A stretch of 64,000 nt of DNA from Paenibacillus roseus (lineage in GTDB: Bacteria > Bacillota > Bacilli > Paenibacillales > Paenibacillaceae): the NCBI RefSeq assembly GCF_016424485.1, contig NZ_JAELUP010000117.1:124001-188000 (forward strand), in the 5' to 3' direction. The position numbers and the translations under genes were made by a program. Under the pieces are notes generated by a model. It made no database searches, had not been told where the DNA came from, and saw nothing but the letters and a program-made list of their open reading frames with translations. Every line of letters begins with the position of its first letter. The first letter of the stretch is position 1. Shown piece by piece: positions 54,592-62,976 of the stretch.

Positions 54592-55413
54592 TTAACCAAA
54601 ACTACTCCTTGCCTGGGCAACGATCTCATCAATTCGTTGAGACTCCAGCATTATTCGATCTCCTCCTGGAACCCATTTCAGATAAGCCAAAAATTCAATA
54701 TTGCCCTCGCCCCCCGTTATAGGGGAATAGGTAAGGTCCTCCACACTGAAGCCAAGCTCGACCGCATGCTGAAGCACTTGCGTCAGCACTTCCCGATGCA
54801 CGGCTGCCTCCCGCACAACTCCGGATTTGCCTACTTTCTCCCGGCCAGCCTCAAATTGCGGCTTAATCAATGCCACAACTCCAGCCCCCTCTCTTAACAA
54901 TTCTGCCAAAGCCGGCAAAATTATACGCAGAGAAATAAAAGAGACGTCGATCGTCGCAAAATCCGGCGCTGGCCCGATCAAATCCTCTGGCTTCGTGTAT
55001 CGGAAATTGGTTCTTTCCATTACATGCACGCGAGAATCCTGACGTATCGACCAGTCAAGCTGATTGTAGCCAACATCAATTGCATAGACATAAGAAGCGC
55101 CGTGCTGAAGCGCGCAATCGGTAAAGCCTCCGGTCGATGCGCCGATATCCAGCATGACAAGCCCCTCCATATTCAGACCAAAATATGAAATAGCCTTTTC
55201 CAGCTTCAAGCCGCCGCGGCTTACATAAGGGTGAGGAGCGCCCTTGACAGTAATGCTGGCCGTTCTTGAAATTTTGGTGCCGCTTTTTTCTATTCTCTCC
55301 CCGTCAGCTATGACAAGCCCGGCCATGATTGCAGCCTTGGCCTTTTCTCTGCTCTCATAATAACCCTGTTCCACAAGGAGTACATCGATCCGTTCTTTAG
55401 TTGCTGCACTCAT
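54592..55413 (-). CDS. tlyA: TlyA-family 2'-O-methyltransferase
   Basis: 273 residues. An S4 RNA-binding domain (RIDVLLVEQGYYESREKAKAAIMAGLV) precedes an FtsJ-like Rossmann fold: motif I DIGASTGGFTDCALQHGA, Asp in IDVSFISL, Lys in LIKPQFEAGREKVGKSGVV. Enzymes of this family methylate ribose 2'-OH groups in 16S and 23S rRNA. It follows dxs by nine bases, a standard arrangement. Confidence 0.95.
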   Translation of the reverse strand: MSAATKERIDVLLVEQGYYESREKAKAAIMAGLVIADGERIEKSGTKISRTASITVKGAPHPYVSRGGLKLEKAISYFGLNMEGLVMLDIGASTGGFTDCALQHGASYVYAIDVGYNQLDWSIRQDSRVHVMERTNFRYTKPEDLIGPAPDFATIDVSFISLRIILPALAELLREGAGVVALIKPQFEAGREKVGKSGVVREAAVHREVLTQVLQHAVELGFSVEDLTYSPITGGEGNIEFLAYLKWVPGGDRIMLESQRIDEIVAQARSSFG

Positions 55414-55421
55414 GATTGTTT

Positions 55422-57323
55422 TTATCCTCTTTGTCTCTTAACATTTTGCAAGCGACCGGAAACAAGGCTGAAAACCTGGGAAGCCACATGCTCCGGAGTA
55501 AGCCCGATTTCTTGTCTCTGCTCCTTAATTGAGCCATGCTCTACAAAAATATCCGGAATGCCAATCAGGCGAATGGAAAGTCCGTCAATGCCCCGCTGGG
55601 CATAAAACTCCAGCACCGCACTGCCCAAACCGCCCATGATCGAACCTTCCTCCAGCACAATGATATGCGGATTTTCAGCAGCGAGTTTGAGCAGCATCTC
55701 TTCGTCCATCGGCTTAATAAAGCGGGCATTCACGATTTGTACAGACAAGCCATCCCGTTTCAACAGGTCGGCTGCTTCCTCAGCAACCTGAATCATTGGG
55801 CCTTGGGTAATAATTACGGCAGATTCACCCTCACGCAGCTTCTCCCACGAACCGATCGGAATGGTGCTCATTTGTGGATCAAGCTCTACTCCCCGGCCGT
55901 TTACCCGCGGATAGCGAACAGCAATCGGACCTTCATTATAGTCCACCGCTGTCTTCATCATATTGCGAAGCTCATTCTCGTCTTTCGGCATCATGAGCAC
56001 CAAATTCGGCACATGTCTGAGGAACGCGATATCGTACACGCCGTGATGGGTCTCACCATCCGCACCAACAAATCCCGCACGGTCAATCGCAAAGATCACA
56101 TTCAGATTCTGGCGGCAAATGTCGTGCACAACCTGATCATAAGCGCGCTGCAGGAAGGTTGAGTAAACGGCAAAAACCGGCTTTAACCCTTCCATTGCCA
56201 GTGCAGCCGACATTGTCGCCGCATGCTGCTCGGCAATCCCCACATCGATCATCCGCCCCGGGAACAATTGGCCAAACTTCACAAGACCGGAGCCGCCTGG
56301 CATAGCAGGCGTTACAGCAACAATCCGCTCATCCTGCTCAGCCAGCTCAATCAGAGCCTGACTGAAAATTTCCGTGTACATCGGCGGTCCGACTGCTTTC
56401 AGCAGTTGCCCGGATTCAATCTTGTAAGGCGTGATGCCGTGCCACTTATGAGAGTCCGCTTCAGCCGGCTGATAGCCTTTCCCTTTTGTAGTCAGCACGT
56501 GAACCAGCACTGGCCCGCTTACATTATTTGCTTGCTGGAATATTCCTTCCAGCTTCTCAATATCATGGCCATCTACTGGCCCCAGATAGGTCAGGCCAAG
56601 CTCTTCAAACAACATGCCGGAAACAACCATATATTTGAGGCTATCTTTTAGCCGCTCCGCGGTTTTCGCCAGTTTGCCGCCGATAGCCGGAATTTTATTC
56701 AGAAACTGCTGAAATTCGTCTTTGGCTTTTTGATAATGCTTGTCGGAACGGATTTTTCCCAGATAGTTGTGAAGTGCGCCGACATTGGGAGCGATGGACA
56801 TCTCATTGTCATTGAGCACCACAATCAGATCGCGCTTCTCATGACCCATATGGTTGAGGGCTTCCAATGCCATGCCGCCTGTCAAAGCGCCATCCCCAAT
56901 AACCGCAATGACTTTATTATTCTCGCCTTTGAAATCGCGGGCAAGAGCCATTCCCATTGCAGCTGACAGCGAGGTGCTGCTATGGCCAGCTTCCCAAACG
57001 TCATGCTCGCTTTCGGAACGCTTGACAAAACCGCACAGCCCTTTAAATGTGCGCAACGTATCGAACCGGTCCATGCGACCGGTCAATATTTTATGAACGT
57101 AAGACTGGTGTCCAACGTCAAATATAATTTTGTCGTTAGGGCTGTCATATAGATAATGGAGAATTAGCGTCAGCTCCACCACCCCGAGATTAGGGGCGAG
57201 ATGTCCTCCAGTCATCGACAGCTTTTCAATCAGAAACGTTCTGATCTCCTCGGCAAGCTGCGGCAACTGTTCCAGATGAAGCTGCTTTAAATCCTTCGGG
57301 TCGTTAATCTTTTCAATCAGCAC
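55422..57323 (-). CDS. dxs: 1-deoxy-D-xylulose-5-phosphate synthase
   Basis: 633 residues, normal length. TPP binding: GDGALTGGMALEALNHMG...LNDN; active-site GHQSYVHKILTGR; transketolase C-terminal part with DGETHHGVYD and the YPR motif. First step of the MEP isoprenoid pathway, from pyruvate and glyceraldehyde 3-phosphate. GTG start behind GAGG. It follows ispA, which uses the products. Confidence 0.97.
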   Translation of the reverse strand: MLIEKINDPKDLKQLHLEQLPQLAEEIRTFLIEKLSMTGGHLAPNLGVVELTLILHYLYDSPNDKIIFDVGHQSYVHKILTGRMDRFDTLRTFKGLCGFVKRSESEHDVWEAGHSSTSLSAAMGMALARDFKGENNKVIAVIGDGALTGGMALEALNHMGHEKRDLIVVLNDNEMSIAPNVGALHNYLGKIRSDKHYQKAKDEFQQFLNKIPAIGGKLAKTAERLKDSLKYMVVSGMLFEELGLTYLGPVDGHDIEKLEGIFQQANNVSGPVLVHVLTTKGKGYQPAEADSHKWHGITPYKIESGQLLKAVGPPMYTEIFSQALIELAEQDERIVAVTPAMPGGSGLVKFGQLFPGRMIDVGIAEQHAATMSAALAMEGLKPVFAVYSTFLQRAYDQVVHDICRQNLNVIFAIDRAGFVGADGETHHGVYDIAFLRHVPNLVLMMPKDENELRNMMKTAVDYNEGPIAVRYPRVNGRGVELDPQMSTIPIGSWEKLREGESAVIITQGPMIQVAEEAADLLKRDGLSVQIVNARFIKPMDEEMLLKLAAENPHIIVLEEGSIMGGLGSAVLEFYAQRGIDGLSIRLIGIPDIFVEHGSIKEQRQEIGLTPEHVASQVFSLVSGRLQNVKRQRG

Positions 57324-57437
57324 GTGTTTTCCTCACTTTCTTGGACTGAAAACACAGTTGTCCAATAACGTCAAAACGTTTTTTTCATTATAGCACGCCA
57401 CTCAAAGAATCCCAAGAAATCTTGTTTCTCTCATCCC

Positions 57438-58355
57438 TTAGCGATCACGTTTGACCAGATAATCGGCAAGCTCCAGCAACCGCTTTGGGTTGGCAAGATT
57501 GGCAGACAGCAAGAGCGCCTTCGCTTCATTCGTAAGCCTGGCGACTTCCGCCTTGCTTTCTTCCAGTCCGATTAAATAAGGGTACGTCACTTTATTTTGG
57601 TTTACGTCACTGTTTGTCTTCTTCCCAAGCTTCTGCTCGTCGCCAATCAGGTCAAGAATATCATCCTGAATTTGAAAGGCAAGGCCGATTCGTTGGCCGA
57701 ATCCGGCCAATGCCTCCAGTTGGTAAGGCTGTGCACCGGCAATGCGACCGCCTGCTTTTAACGAAAATACAATCAGATCGCTTGTTTTATGCAAATGAAT
57801 ATAGTTCAGTTCGGTCAGCGATGTGATTCCCTGCTCTCCCAGGACATCAGCTGCTTGACCACCCACCATTCCGGCTGCGCCGGCTAAAATGGACAATTCC
57901 TCAACGATTGCAAGCGCTGTTTCCGCACTGACCCGCTTTTGCTTTGCAGCAAGAGATACGCAATAGAAAGCGTGTGTCAGCATGGCGTCTCCCGCCAGTA
58001 TCGCAACAGCTTCGCCGTATACTTTGTGGTTGGTCGGCTTGCCCCTGCGGTAATCATCATCATCCATAGCCGGCAAATCATCATGAACCAATGAATACGT
58101 ATGAATCAGTTCGATAGCAGCTGCAACCGGATAAGCCGCATCTACTGCACCCTGATCATCGGCAATCGACTCTGCGGCAGCAAGCACCATAACCGGACGA
58201 ATTCTCTTGCCGCCGGCCTCCAGGGAATAATGAACCGCTTCGCGCAGCTTGGCGGGGAAATCCCATTCCTCAGGTATAATGTGGCGCAGCATTTCTTCCA
58301 CGTGCTGGGCCTGTTCTTTTAAGTATTGTTGAAAATCAGACCGGGCTTCCGCCAT
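57438..58355 (-). CDS. ispA: Farnesyl diphosphate synthase
   Basis: 305 residues of the trans-prenyltransferase fold. First Asp-rich motif DDLPAMDDDDYRRG, second DDILD (QIQDDILDLIGD). GGKRIRP and the KTSDLI lysine are also present. Condenses IPP with DMAPP and GPP. Overlap or short spacing with xseB upstream. Confidence 0.96.
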   Translation of the reverse strand: MAEARSDFQQYLKEQAQHVEEMLRHIIPEEWDFPAKLREAVHYSLEAGGKRIRPVMVLAAAESIADDQGAVDAAYPVAAAIELIHTYSLVHDDLPAMDDDDYRRGKPTNHKVYGEAVAILAGDAMLTHAFYCVSLAAKQKRVSAETALAIVEELSILAGAAGMVGGQAADVLGEQGITSLTELNYIHLHKTSDLIVFSLKAGGRIAGAQPYQLEALAGFGQRIGLAFQIQDDILDLIGDEQKLGKKTNSDVNQNKVTYPYLIGLEESKAEVARLTNEAKALLLSANLANPKRLLELADYLVKRDR

Positions 58356-58357
58356 CC

Positions 58358-58609
58358 TTACTCTCCTTTATCCTCATTCACAGGATTAAAATTATTTCTC
58401 TGCAGCCCCTGCTCGGTCTCAATCAGCAGCTCAATTTTGCGCTCTACCTGATCCAGCTTGCTTCCGCACAACTGTGAGAGCCTCATTCCCTCCTGGAACA
58501 ACTCGATAGCGGTCTCCAGCGGGACATCGCCATGTTCAAGGCGGGATACGATTTCTTCGAGCTTCGCCATCGCCTGTTCAAAGCTCAGTACCTGATCTGT
58601 CGTTTCCAT
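58358..58609 (-). CDS. xseB: Exodeoxyribonuclease VII small subunit
   Basis: 83 residues; SFEQAMAKLEEIVSRLEHGDVPLETAIELFQEGMRLSQLC is the complete helical-hairpin signature of XseB. It binds XseA to form exonuclease VII. Six bases after xseA. Confidence 0.96.
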   Translation of the reverse strand: METTDQVLSFEQAMAKLEEIVSRLEHGDVPLETAIELFQEGMRLSQLCGSKLDQVERKIELLIETEQGLQRNNFNPVNEDKGE

Positions 58610-58615
58610 TACCGC

Positions 58616-59962
58616 TCACCTCTCCTTATTTAAAACCTGACATTCCAATCTCCCGTCAGCAAGTTTTACATGAACCCGATCGCCCACCCCGACATCCTCT
58701 GCCGATTTGACAAGCTGCTGCTCGTTTTCGGTGTATAACAGACTATAGCCGCGGGACATGACCTTCAGTGGGCTAAGTGCGTCCAAAGACCGAATCCTGC
58801 TGCTTAGCTCCAGAGTCCTTGCGCGCATATTTCCGTTCATCACCTGCACAAGACGCTGCTCGCCCGCAAGTCTGCGAGACGCAGCGTACTTAAGCTGCTC
58901 CCCCGGGTGAACGGCTCCCAGACGCGTGCGCAAGGCTGCAAAACGCTGTTCCCTGCGCTCCTTGAAGCGCGTTATCTGTGTCATTAGCCGTTCATCCAGC
59001 CTGTCAGCGCGCTCAGCAGGCTCCATCAGGAAGCGCCTTGGCTGTTGGAACAACGGCGAGCGCTTGATCCGCTCCAACTGATGCCGTCTCTCTTTAACCC
59101 GCCCTTTTAACGCCTGGGCAAGCCGCTGCTCCAAGCGGCCGATTTGCTGTCTCAGCTCATTGCTGTGCTGCACGGCAAGCTCTGCAGCCGCAGTTGGTGT
59201 AGCCGCTCTCAAATCGGCCACAAAATCTGCTATCGTATAATCCGTCTCATGCCCTACGGCAGAGATAACCGGAATGTTCGACTCCGCTATGCTTCTGGCT
59301 ACCGATTCCTCATTGAAAGCCCACAGTTCCTCCAATGATCCGCCGCCTCTGCCCACAATTAATACGTCAACTTCCATCAAACGATTCATAAGCTTTATGG
59401 CACGCACAATGGATGGGGCGGCCTGAGTCCCTTGTACGAGCACCGGCACGACCAGAACGGGGACGGAAGGGAAGCGTCTTTCGAGTGTAATTAAAATATC
59501 CCTCACAGCAGCTCCCGTGGGGGATGTGACAACGCCGACCGCTTTCGGATAAAGCGGAATCGGCTTTTTGCGCTCGGGTGCGAACAAGCCTTCCGCATCC
59601 AGCTTCTGCTTTAGCTGCTCGAATGCAAGATAGAGGCTGCCGATCCCGTCGGGCTGCATGGCGTGTGCATAAAATTGATAGTTTCCGTCACGCTCATAGA
59701 CGGACAGACTTCCTCTTGCCATCACCTTCATCCCCTCTTTGGGAATGAAGGGAAGGCGCTGGTTATGAGAAGCGAACATCACGCATTTCAGACGGCTTGA
59801 GGCGTCCTTGAGCGTAAAATACATATGTCCGCTTGAATGATGGGTAAAGTTCGAAATTTCTCCGCGAAGCCAAATATCCGACAACACCTGGTCCGACTCC
59901 AGCTTCATCTTAATATAGCGATTGATTTCCTTGATGGAAAAAATGCGCGGTCCGTCCGCCAT
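58616..59962 (-). CDS. xseA: Exodeoxyribonuclease VII large subunit
   Basis: 448 residues from the ATG at 59962 behind AAGGAG (codons up to 59971 overlap the ribosome site). N-terminal OB fold (DIWLRGEISNFTHHSSGHMYFTLKD), catalytic part VITSPTGAAVRDIL..RRFP and VGRGGGSLEELWAFN, coiled-coil region and a C-terminal LSPLKVMSRGYS. Degrades single-stranded DNA from both ends. Confidence 0.97.
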   Translation of the reverse strand: MADGPRIFSIKEINRYIKMKLESDQVLSDIWLRGEISNFTHHSSGHMYFTLKDASSRLKCVMFASHNQRLPFIPKEGMKVMARGSLSVYERDGNYQFYAHAMQPDGIGSLYLAFEQLKQKLDAEGLFAPERKKPIPLYPKAVGVVTSPTGAAVRDILITLERRFPSVPVLVVPVLVQGTQAAPSIVRAIKLMNRLMEVDVLIVGRGGGSLEELWAFNEESVARSIAESNIPVISAVGHETDYTIADFVADLRAATPTAAAELAVQHSNELRQQIGRLEQRLAQALKGRVKERRHQLERIKRSPLFQQPRRFLMEPAERADRLDERLMTQITRFKERREQRFAALRTRLGAVHPGEQLKYAASRRLAGEQRLVQVMNGNMRARTLELSSRIRSLDALSPLKVMSRGYSLLYTENEQQLVKSAEDVGVGDRVHVKLADGRLECQVLNKER

Positions 59963-59967
59963 CTCCA

Positions 59968-60828
59968 TCACTCCTTGATTCCGTTGATCCGTTTGGCGGC
60001 AATCAGCGTATTTTGCATCAACATCGTAATCGTCATCGGCCCAACGCCGCCCGGAACCGGGGTAATGTGTCCGGCAATTTCCTGAACGCTGTCAAAATGG
60101 ACGTCCCCTGCAAGCTTGCCGGTATCCAGCCTGTTAATGCCTACATCAATAACAACTGCGCCCGGTTTTACATAGCTGCTGTCGATCGCATTCGCTTTGC
60201 CAATTGCGACAACGAGAATATCCGCCTGCTTGGTCAACTCCTTCATATTGGCTGTTCTGGAGTGGCAGATGGTCACTGTGGCATTCTCTCTGAGAAGCAG
60301 CATGGCCACCGGCTTGCCTACAATATTGCTGCGGCCGATAACAACGGCATGCTTGCCGGAAATTTCAGTTCCCGTTCTCTTAATTAATTCAATGCAACCG
60401 GCAGGCGTGCATGGCAGAAGACTATCATCGCCAATTACCAGATTACCCGTGCTTACAGGGTGGAAACCGTCAACATCTTTGTCCACACTGATCGCATCAA
60501 TAACAGCCTTCTCCTGGATATGAGCCGGCAGCGGCAGCTGAACAAGAATGCCATGAATGCTGCCCTGCTTGTTCAAACGGTCGATCAAGTCCAGCAATTG
60601 CTCTTCCGTCGTATTCTCCGGCAAACGATGCACCTCGGAATAGAAGCCCATCTGCTGACACGCCTTTTCCTTGCTGCCTACGTATACCTTAGATGCCGGG
60701 TCTTCACCGACCAGAACAACCGCCAGCCCGGGAACGATCCCCTTCTCTTTAAGCTTTCTTGTCTGTTCGCTTACCTCTTGACGAATTACCTCTGAAATAT
60801 GCTTGCCGTCTATACGCTGTGCTGTCAT
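59968..60828 (-). CDS. folD: Methylenetetrahydrofolate dehydrogenase/cyclohydrolase
   Basis: 286 residues. PGLAVVLVGEDPASKVYVGSKEKAC includes the catalytic Tyr and Lys; GILVQLPLP and the C-terminal TPVPGGVGPMTI are FolD signatures; GRSNIVGKPVA binds NADP. Interconverts methylene-, methenyl- and formyl-tetrahydrofolate. Confidence 0.97.
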   Translation of the reverse strand: MTAQRIDGKHISEVIRQEVSEQTRKLKEKGIVPGLAVVLVGEDPASKVYVGSKEKACQQMGFYSEVHRLPENTTEEQLLDLIDRLNKQGSIHGILVQLPLPAHIQEKAVIDAISVDKDVDGFHPVSTGNLVIGDDSLLPCTPAGCIELIKRTGTEISGKHAVVIGRSNIVGKPVAMLLLRENATVTICHSRTANMKELTKQADILVVAIGKANAIDSSYVKPGAVVIDVGINRLDTGKLAGDVHFDSVQEIAGHITPVPGGVGPMTITMLMQNTLIAAKRINGIKE

Positions 60829-60851
60829 CGAGAACCCTCTCCTATCCGTGT

Positions 60852-61301
60852 CTAAACCTTATTGTTAAGTTCATTTAAAGCTTTAAGCAGCCGTCCGAGC
60901 ACGCCATTGACGAACTTGCCGGATTCCTCTGTTCCAAAATGCTTGGCCAACTCAATTGCCTCGTTAATAATCGCTTTAGGCGGCACATCACTTGTATACA
61001 CCAACTCATAGCAAGCTAATCTGAGGACTTGACGGTCGACCCGTGACAAGCGGTCCACCTGCCAACCGGTCAAATATTGCTGAAGCATATCGTCAATCGC
61101 TTGACGATGCTCAGCTACCCCAAGGGTCAATTTTCTGACGAAGGACTCGATTCCTTTAATATCATCCTCGGCGGCATCAATTTCATTGTCCTCCTTGGCT
61201 TCCTCAAGCAGCATATTAACCGCCTCTTCAGCAGATACCTCATTCATTTCCATTTGGTAAAGGCTCTGTATTGCAATTTCTCGTGCCAGTCTACGTTTCA
61301 T
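60852..61301 (-). CDS. nusB: Transcription antitermination factor NusB
   Basis: 149 residues, all helical. KRRLAREIAIQSLYQMEMN, then WQVDRLSRVDRQVLRLACYEL and INEAIELAKHFGTEESGKFVNGVLGRL are the NusB signatures. With NusE it binds boxA of rRNA operons. ATG behind GGAGG. Confidence 0.97.
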   Translation of the reverse strand: MKRRLAREIAIQSLYQMEMNEVSAEEAVNMLLEEAKEDNEIDAAEDDIKGIESFVRKLTLGVAEHRQAIDDMLQQYLTGWQVDRLSRVDRQVLRLACYELVYTSDVPPKAIINEAIELAKHFGTEESGKFVNGVLGRLLKALNELNNKV

Positions 61302-61425
61302 GAATCCTCCTAGTCAATCGATATTCTATTTCGCCCTTAAGCCTTGCTGTTCCTGATCTGAGCAGCTTCCGTCCGTGCGAAAAACCCAGAACAACCATAC
61401 GGCGATAATCCGTTAGTTCGTTCAG

Positions 61426-61501
61426 AAAAAAACCTATGATTTCCTCCCTGCCCCGAACAGCGGCCTGCCGATGTCCGGCGAACGGAGGAAATCACAGGGT
61501 T
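61426..61501 (-). terminator. Terminator after the DUF2273 gene
   Basis: CCTGTGATTTCCTCC pairs with GGAGGAAATCATAGG around a GC-rich inner loop (CGGACATCGGCAGGCCG), followed on the minus strand by TTTTTTTC. The gene's last codons touch the stem. Confidence 0.85.
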
Positions 61502-61730
61502 ATTTAAAAATGCGCCAACGGCTTTGGAGCCAGGCGAGGATTTGCTGCCACGGGATAAACGGGGGAGCGGAAATATCCCGCTGCTTGCCAAAAAAATAAC
61601 CGATCCACAGCAGCAAGGCAAAAAACAGCATATCCCAAAATCCGGAAAACAGATAAATAAAACCTAAAAAAAGAGCGGTGACGACACCTGTTACACGACC
61701 GCCGTACGTGGTCCAAAGCTCCCTCCACAT
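61500..61730 (-). CDS. DUF2273 small integral membrane protein
   Basis: 76 residues with two membrane helices (VTGVVTALFLGFIYLFSGFWDMLFFALLLWIGYFFG) and the FFGKQRD motif of DUF2273. It travels with Asp23/AmaP envelope genes and may be part of their membrane complex. Confidence 0.85.
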   Translation of the reverse strand: MWRELWTTYGGRVTGVVTALFLGFIYLFSGFWDMLFFALLLWIGYFFGKQRDISAPPFIPWQQILAWLQSRWRIFK

Positions 61731-61745
61731 CGGTTCAATTCACCT

Positions 61746-62303
61746 CTATTCCACTCGACTCTTGAAAGTTTGGGTCTGGATAATGTTCGCTACAAAGACC
61801 GTCACGGAAGCGACTGGAATGCCTGTAATCTCCTCTACATGCTCCTTGACTGCACGCTGAATCTCCTCGGTCAGAACCGGAATAGAAGTTTCGCCGTCCA
61901 CCACAGTCCGGATGACGATTTCAAGACCGGAGTCCTGAATGCGGATACGTGACTTCAGTTCGCGTACTCCCCGCTGCTTGCCGGCTGCCTTCAATGCGAG
62001 ATTCTCCACCGTTTCCACAGAAATTCGGATATCGCCAAAGTCCGTGCGCTGGTCGATAGAAGGGCTTGCGGCATTTCCCCGTCGAATTGAAACATAGAAA
62101 AACCGGAAGCTTATCAGGAATACGATCACCGAAACAACAATGACTGTAATTTGCAGCCAGGTTTCACTGTACACACCCTCGATCCACCGATCCGTAATTT
62201 TTTCGGGAATCCAGCCGGCTCCAACCCCTAGCACTGTAACAGATATGATGCCGATAACAAGACTAAAACAGAATAACAGAAGCCTGTCCACAATTTTAAC
62301 CAC
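61746..62303 (-). CDS. amaP: Alkaline shock membrane-anchor protein AmaP
   Basis: 185 residues from the GTG at 62303, behind AAAGGAG. Two N-terminal membrane helices (LLLFCFSLVIGIISVTVLGVG and WLQITVIVVSVIVFLISFRFF), then an Asp23-like domain (ISVETVENLALKAAG...EIVIRTVVDGE). AmaP anchors Asp23 to the membrane in staphylococci, and the genes are adjacent here too. Confidence 0.85.
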   Translation of the reverse strand: MVKIVDRLLLFCFSLVIGIISVTVLGVGAGWIPEKITDRWIEGVYSETWLQITVIVVSVIVFLISFRFFYVSIRRGNAASPSIDQRTDFGDIRISVETVENLALKAAGKQRGVRELKSRIRIQDSGLEIVIRTVVDGETSIPVLTEEIQRAVKEHVEEITGIPVASVTVFVANIIQTQTFKSRVE

Positions 62304-62344
62304 TGTTAGGTCTCCTTTCCCGGTCTCCAAACGCAATTTCCTGT

Positions 62345-62400
62345 CAATCGGTAAAAAGCCCCCCTTCGGGGCGCGAACGCAAAGCCCGCAAAAGGGGGAG
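62345..62400 (-). terminator. Terminator between the Asp23-like gene and amaP
   Basis: On the minus strand GCCCC-gaa-GGGGGGC with TTTTTACC, overlapped by a longer CCCCCTTTTGCGGG fold. It probably allows partial read-through to amaP. Confidence 0.6.
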
Positions 62401-62422
62401 CATCTATTGGGCTACTGCCAAT

Positions 62423-62836
62423 TTACTTCACGCGATTGGACTGCAATTCTTCATCTTCACCCGTTTTTTCACTGGATTTAAAGTGAACATCATGAATGTG
62501 TACATTCACTTCTACCACGTGCAACCCAGTCATCATCTCGATAGAACGCTTTACATTGCGCTGAATCTCAGCCGCAACTTCCGGTATGCGGTTGCCATAC
62601 TCAACAATAATCGATACATCAACAGCCGCTTCCCGCTGGCCGACCTCAACCTTTACTCCTTTGGAGAGGTTCTTGCGGCCGAGCAACTCAGCGATACCGC
62701 CAGCCAAGCCTCCGCTCATCCCGGCAACTCCCTGCACCTCGATCGTAGCCAGGCCTGCGATGACCTCGATTACCTCAGGAGCGATCTGAATCGTCCCCAT
62801 GTCCGTTTTTTCATAATCCGCTGCAATCGTGCTCAT
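62423..62836 (-). CDS. Asp23/Gls24 family protein (YqhY-like)
   Basis: 137 residues. GTIQIAPEVIEVIAGLATIEVQGVAGMSGG and VDVSIIVEYGNRIPEVAAEIQRNVKRSIEMMTGL are the two family motifs. The adjacency to accC is that of yqhY in Bacillus, where the protein affects acetyl-CoA carboxylase activity. Confidence 0.93.
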   Translation of the reverse strand: MSTIAADYEKTDMGTIQIAPEVIEVIAGLATIEVQGVAGMSGGLAGGIAELLGRKNLSKGVKVEVGQREAAVDVSIIVEYGNRIPEVAAEIQRNVKRSIEMMTGLHVVEVNVHIHDVHFKSSEKTGEDEELQSNRVK

Positions 62837-62976
62837 ATTAAACTTTCACCTCCGTAAAGTTGCGAAATTATCCGCGCTGCCTGACTGAATGCTTATCCGC
62901 AATCTTATTTCTATACTATAACATTTGCCGTGATTTATGACAAACTTGGACAATTGTCAGATTTGGCGCATTCAGT